This document shows, in pieces, positions 7,237 through 8,119 of a stretch of DNA of 8,119 bases. Within the stretch, counting starts at the first letter, position 1. Each line of letters begins with the position of its first letter. Where the stretch lies: positions 5,991 through 14,109 of the forward strand of contig CAMYLW010000216.1 in assembly GCA_947259475.1 (NCBI GenBank). The letters are read 5' to 3'. The position numbers and the translations under genes were made by a program. This stretch comes from Thermodesulfobacteriota bacterium (GTDB taxonomy: Bacteria; Desulfobacterota; Syntrophobacteria; BM002). The notes under the pieces were generated by a model. It was given only the letters and a program-made list of their open reading frames with translations, searched no databases and was not told the DNA's origin.

Positions 7237-7902
7237 CTACCCTTTCCCTCCACCGTTTACCACCGCCCCTTTTCTGGCCTTTTCCAACTCATTCTCGACA
7301 GCAGCCTGTAGTGCTTCCAGGGTCCTGGCCCTGGAGACCTTGCCATTGATGAAGACGGTGGGGGTGCCTCTCACTCCCATATGGGCCCCGAGCCTGATAT
7401 CCTGGTTGATCCTTGCAACGATCTTGAGATCGTTGATGTCCTTTTCAAATCTCTCCAGGTCTAAACCAAGCTCGCGGGCAATTTGCCGAAACTTTTGGTC
7501 GCTCAGGGTGTCGATATTCTCGAATAAGAGGTCGTGATACTCCCAGAATTTCCCCTGTCTTCGCGCAGCGAATGCTGCAACAGCAGCCTTTTTGGCGTAT
7601 TTATGTTTCCTCAGGGGGAAGCTTTTGAAAACCAGTTTCACTTGAAGGGGGAATTTCTCGAGCAACTGCTCGAGGCGAGGCGCGAGCCTCGCACAAGCGG
7701 GTCACTGAAAACAACTGAACACCCCCATGACCACTGGCGCGTCAGTCGGGCCCCTTGAAGGAGAGGCCGAAAGATCGGTGTTTTGAACAGGGGGTGGTGT
7801 CTTTTGGATTTTCCACTGAGCAGAGGCGAGATTCGTAGCGAATAAACCCAGCACTAGTACAAAAAACAAAGGCAATATGGTGATTGTATAGGTGCGATTC
7901 AT
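7237..7902 (-). CDS. Exported DsbA-like thioredoxin-fold selenoprotein (Sec-Pro-Ala-Cys active site)
   Basis: Predicted periplasmic thiol-disulfide oxidoreductase of 221 residues, with one in-frame TGA read as selenocysteine. The ATG (7900-7902) has GAGAGG (7910-7915) seven bases upstream. Residues 1-28 are a signal peptide: MNR, a hydrophobic core, then a cleavage site ASA|Q. After a short proline-rich linker comes GPTDAPVVMGVFSCFQ (51-66), the usual first strand of DsbA-like proteins. Sec67-Pro-Ala-Cys70 follows in place of the CxxC. The frame then continues through LEQLLEKFPLQVKLVFKSFPL (79-99), a helical insertion including FWEYHDLLFEN (119-129), and the cis-proline loop GVRGTPTVFING (176-187, Pro181). 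Everything expected of a functional family member except the first active-site Cys is present, and that position is UGA. Stem-loops follow the UGA directly. The gene lies 16 bp after a TPR gene, probably in one operon. The alternative is a recent nonsense mutation of a Cys codon or a sequencing error. Its redox partner is unknown. Confidence 0.87.
7657..7698 (-). promoter_or_regulatory. Candidate bacterial SECIS element (two alternative stem-loops)
   Basis: On the transcript, fold A starts three bases after the UGA. GCUUG pairs with CGAGC (7694-7698 with 7668-7672, one G-U), then a 1x2 internal loop, then a perfect 7-bp stem GCGAGGC/GCCUCGC (7686-7692 with 7675-7681) capped by UCGC. The apical loop begins 16 nt after the UGA, the spacing seen in E. 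coli-type elements, but its G is the third loop base. Fold B is a perfect 7-bp hairpin, CUCGAGC/GCUCGAG (7668-7674 with 7657-7663), with loop AGUU beginning 34 nt after the UGA. It has G as its second base, as the general bacterial SECIS model asks. A and B share 7668-7672, so the full A stem and B exclude each other. Which one SelB would bind is not known. Confidence 0.65.
7702..7704 (-). other. In-frame UGA codon, predicted selenocysteine 67
   Basis: The codon lies between CAG (Gln66) and CCC (Pro68), exactly at the first redox-active position of the CxxC motif, where DsbA-like relatives read FSDFQCPxC. No other gene in the window has an internal UGA and tryptophan is encoded by UGG throughout, so genome-wide UGA reassignment is not indicated. 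Confidence 0.85.
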
Positions 7903-7909
7903 TCCCGAA

Positions 7910-7915
7910 CCTCTC
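7910..7915 (-). promoter_or_regulatory. Ribosome binding site of the selenoprotein gene
   Basis: GAGAGG lies seven bases before the ATG at 7902. It favours this ATG over the GTG at 7917, which would overlap the ribosome site, add five residues and spoil the short signal-peptide n-region. The site sits just after the upstream TPR stop, consistent with coupled translation. Confidence 0.7.
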
Positions 7916-7918
7916 ACT

Positions 7919-8119
7919 CTAACGTTTCGTAGGCGAATCCTGTTTGGCAGCTTCTTTCGTTTGGCTAAGCTGTTGGGCGATTATCTCGTTATGAGGATCA
8001 AGTTTGCGGGCTTTCTTGAGGGCGTCAATTGCTTGTGGCCACTGGTAGCCGACTCCATAGAGACGGCCCAAGGTGAACCATAATGTCCAATCATTTGGAC
8101 GCCGCCCCAATTTACGCTT
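7919..8119 (-). CDS. TPR-repeat protein, C-terminal end only
   Basis: An open frame enters from the right edge and ends at TAG (7919-7921), giving 66 visible residues. The stretch WTLWFTLGRLYGVGYQWPQAIDALKKARKLDPHNEIIAQQL follows the tetratricopeptide pattern: W/L, LG, Y/A, A, F/A, then A and LDP at the helix ends. It covers one complete repeat and the start of another helix. The tail (KEAAKQDSPTKR) is charged and probably disordered. The true start lies outside the window; the internal TTG at 8110 is not a credible start because the frame stays open beyond it. TPRs bind proteins, so the partner or function cannot be named. It is 16 bp from the selenoprotein ATG on the same strand, which suggests co-transcription. 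Confidence 0.75.
   Translation of the reverse strand, partial: KRKLGRRPNDWTLWFTLGRLYGVGYQWPQAIDALKKARKLDPHNEIIAQQLSQTKEAAKQDSPTKR

Noticed and set aside
7702..7704. Genome-wide reassignment of UGA to Trp or Gly
   Set aside because: All other genes lack internal UGA, use UGG for Trp, and the phosphodiesterase gene ends with UGA. A Trp or Gly at the CxxC position would also make no sense.
7237..7917. Reading the 7702-7917 and 7237-7665 ORFs as two genes or a decayed pseudogene
   Set aside because: Both parts are in the same frame with no indel, the only interruption is UGA at the catalytic Cys position, the domain is otherwise intact and structured RNA follows. Random decay would not favour this codon.
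7903..7917. GTG at 7917 as start of the selenoprotein
   Set aside because: The codon overlaps the GAGAGG ribosome site that serves the ATG at 7902, and the ATG gives a better signal peptide.

Overview
The window holds five protein genes plus the end of a sixth, and looks like the chromosome of a Gram-negative, probably anaerobic bacterium of roughly 50% GC. A deltaproteobacterial (Desulfobacterota-type) origin is my best guess. It rests on the actinobacterial-type inositol phosphate synthase in a non-actinobacterial setting, a periplasmic DsbA-like selenoprotein, and REP-like GC-rich hairpins. It is inference, not proof.

Left part (1-2448): ino1 (myo-inositol-1-phosphate synthase, +) faces a cytoplasmic glycerophosphodiester phosphodiesterase gene (-). 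Between them, and running into the 3' end of the phosphodiesterase gene, is a 197-bp element bounded by perfect 22-bp inverted repeats. It has no transposase and resembles a MITE or an internally deleted IS. The last codons and the TGA stop of the phosphodiesterase gene lie inside one of its terminal repeats.

Middle (2449-7225): a 285-bp divergent intergenic region carries a structured leader on the phosphodiesterase side and a near-consensus sigma70 promoter (TTGACA-17-TAAAAT) for a class A penicillin-binding protein (PBP1A type). After a 196-bp gap containing a GC-rich REP-like hairpin comes a DinG/YoaA-family iron-sulfur helicase gene. No other gene was seen in these gaps.

Right part (7226-8119): on the minus strand, a TPR protein (5' end outside the window) is followed 16 bp later by the most interesting gene here. 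An exported DsbA/thioredoxin-fold protein is split by one in-frame TGA. The TGA sits exactly where the first cysteine of the CxxC active site should be (FSCFQ-U-PAC), the frame continues intact through a complete DsbA-like domain, and strong stem-loops follow directly after the TGA. I read it as a 221-residue selenoprotein with a Sec-Pro-Ala-Cys active site. Conventional gene calling would break it into two unrelated ORFs (7702-7917 and 7237-7665).

The genes do not form one pathway. ino1 and the phosphodiesterase both touch phospholipid and polyol-phosphate metabolism, PBP1A builds the wall, DinG handles DNA structures, and the TPR/selenoprotein pair probably concerns envelope thiol redox chemistry.
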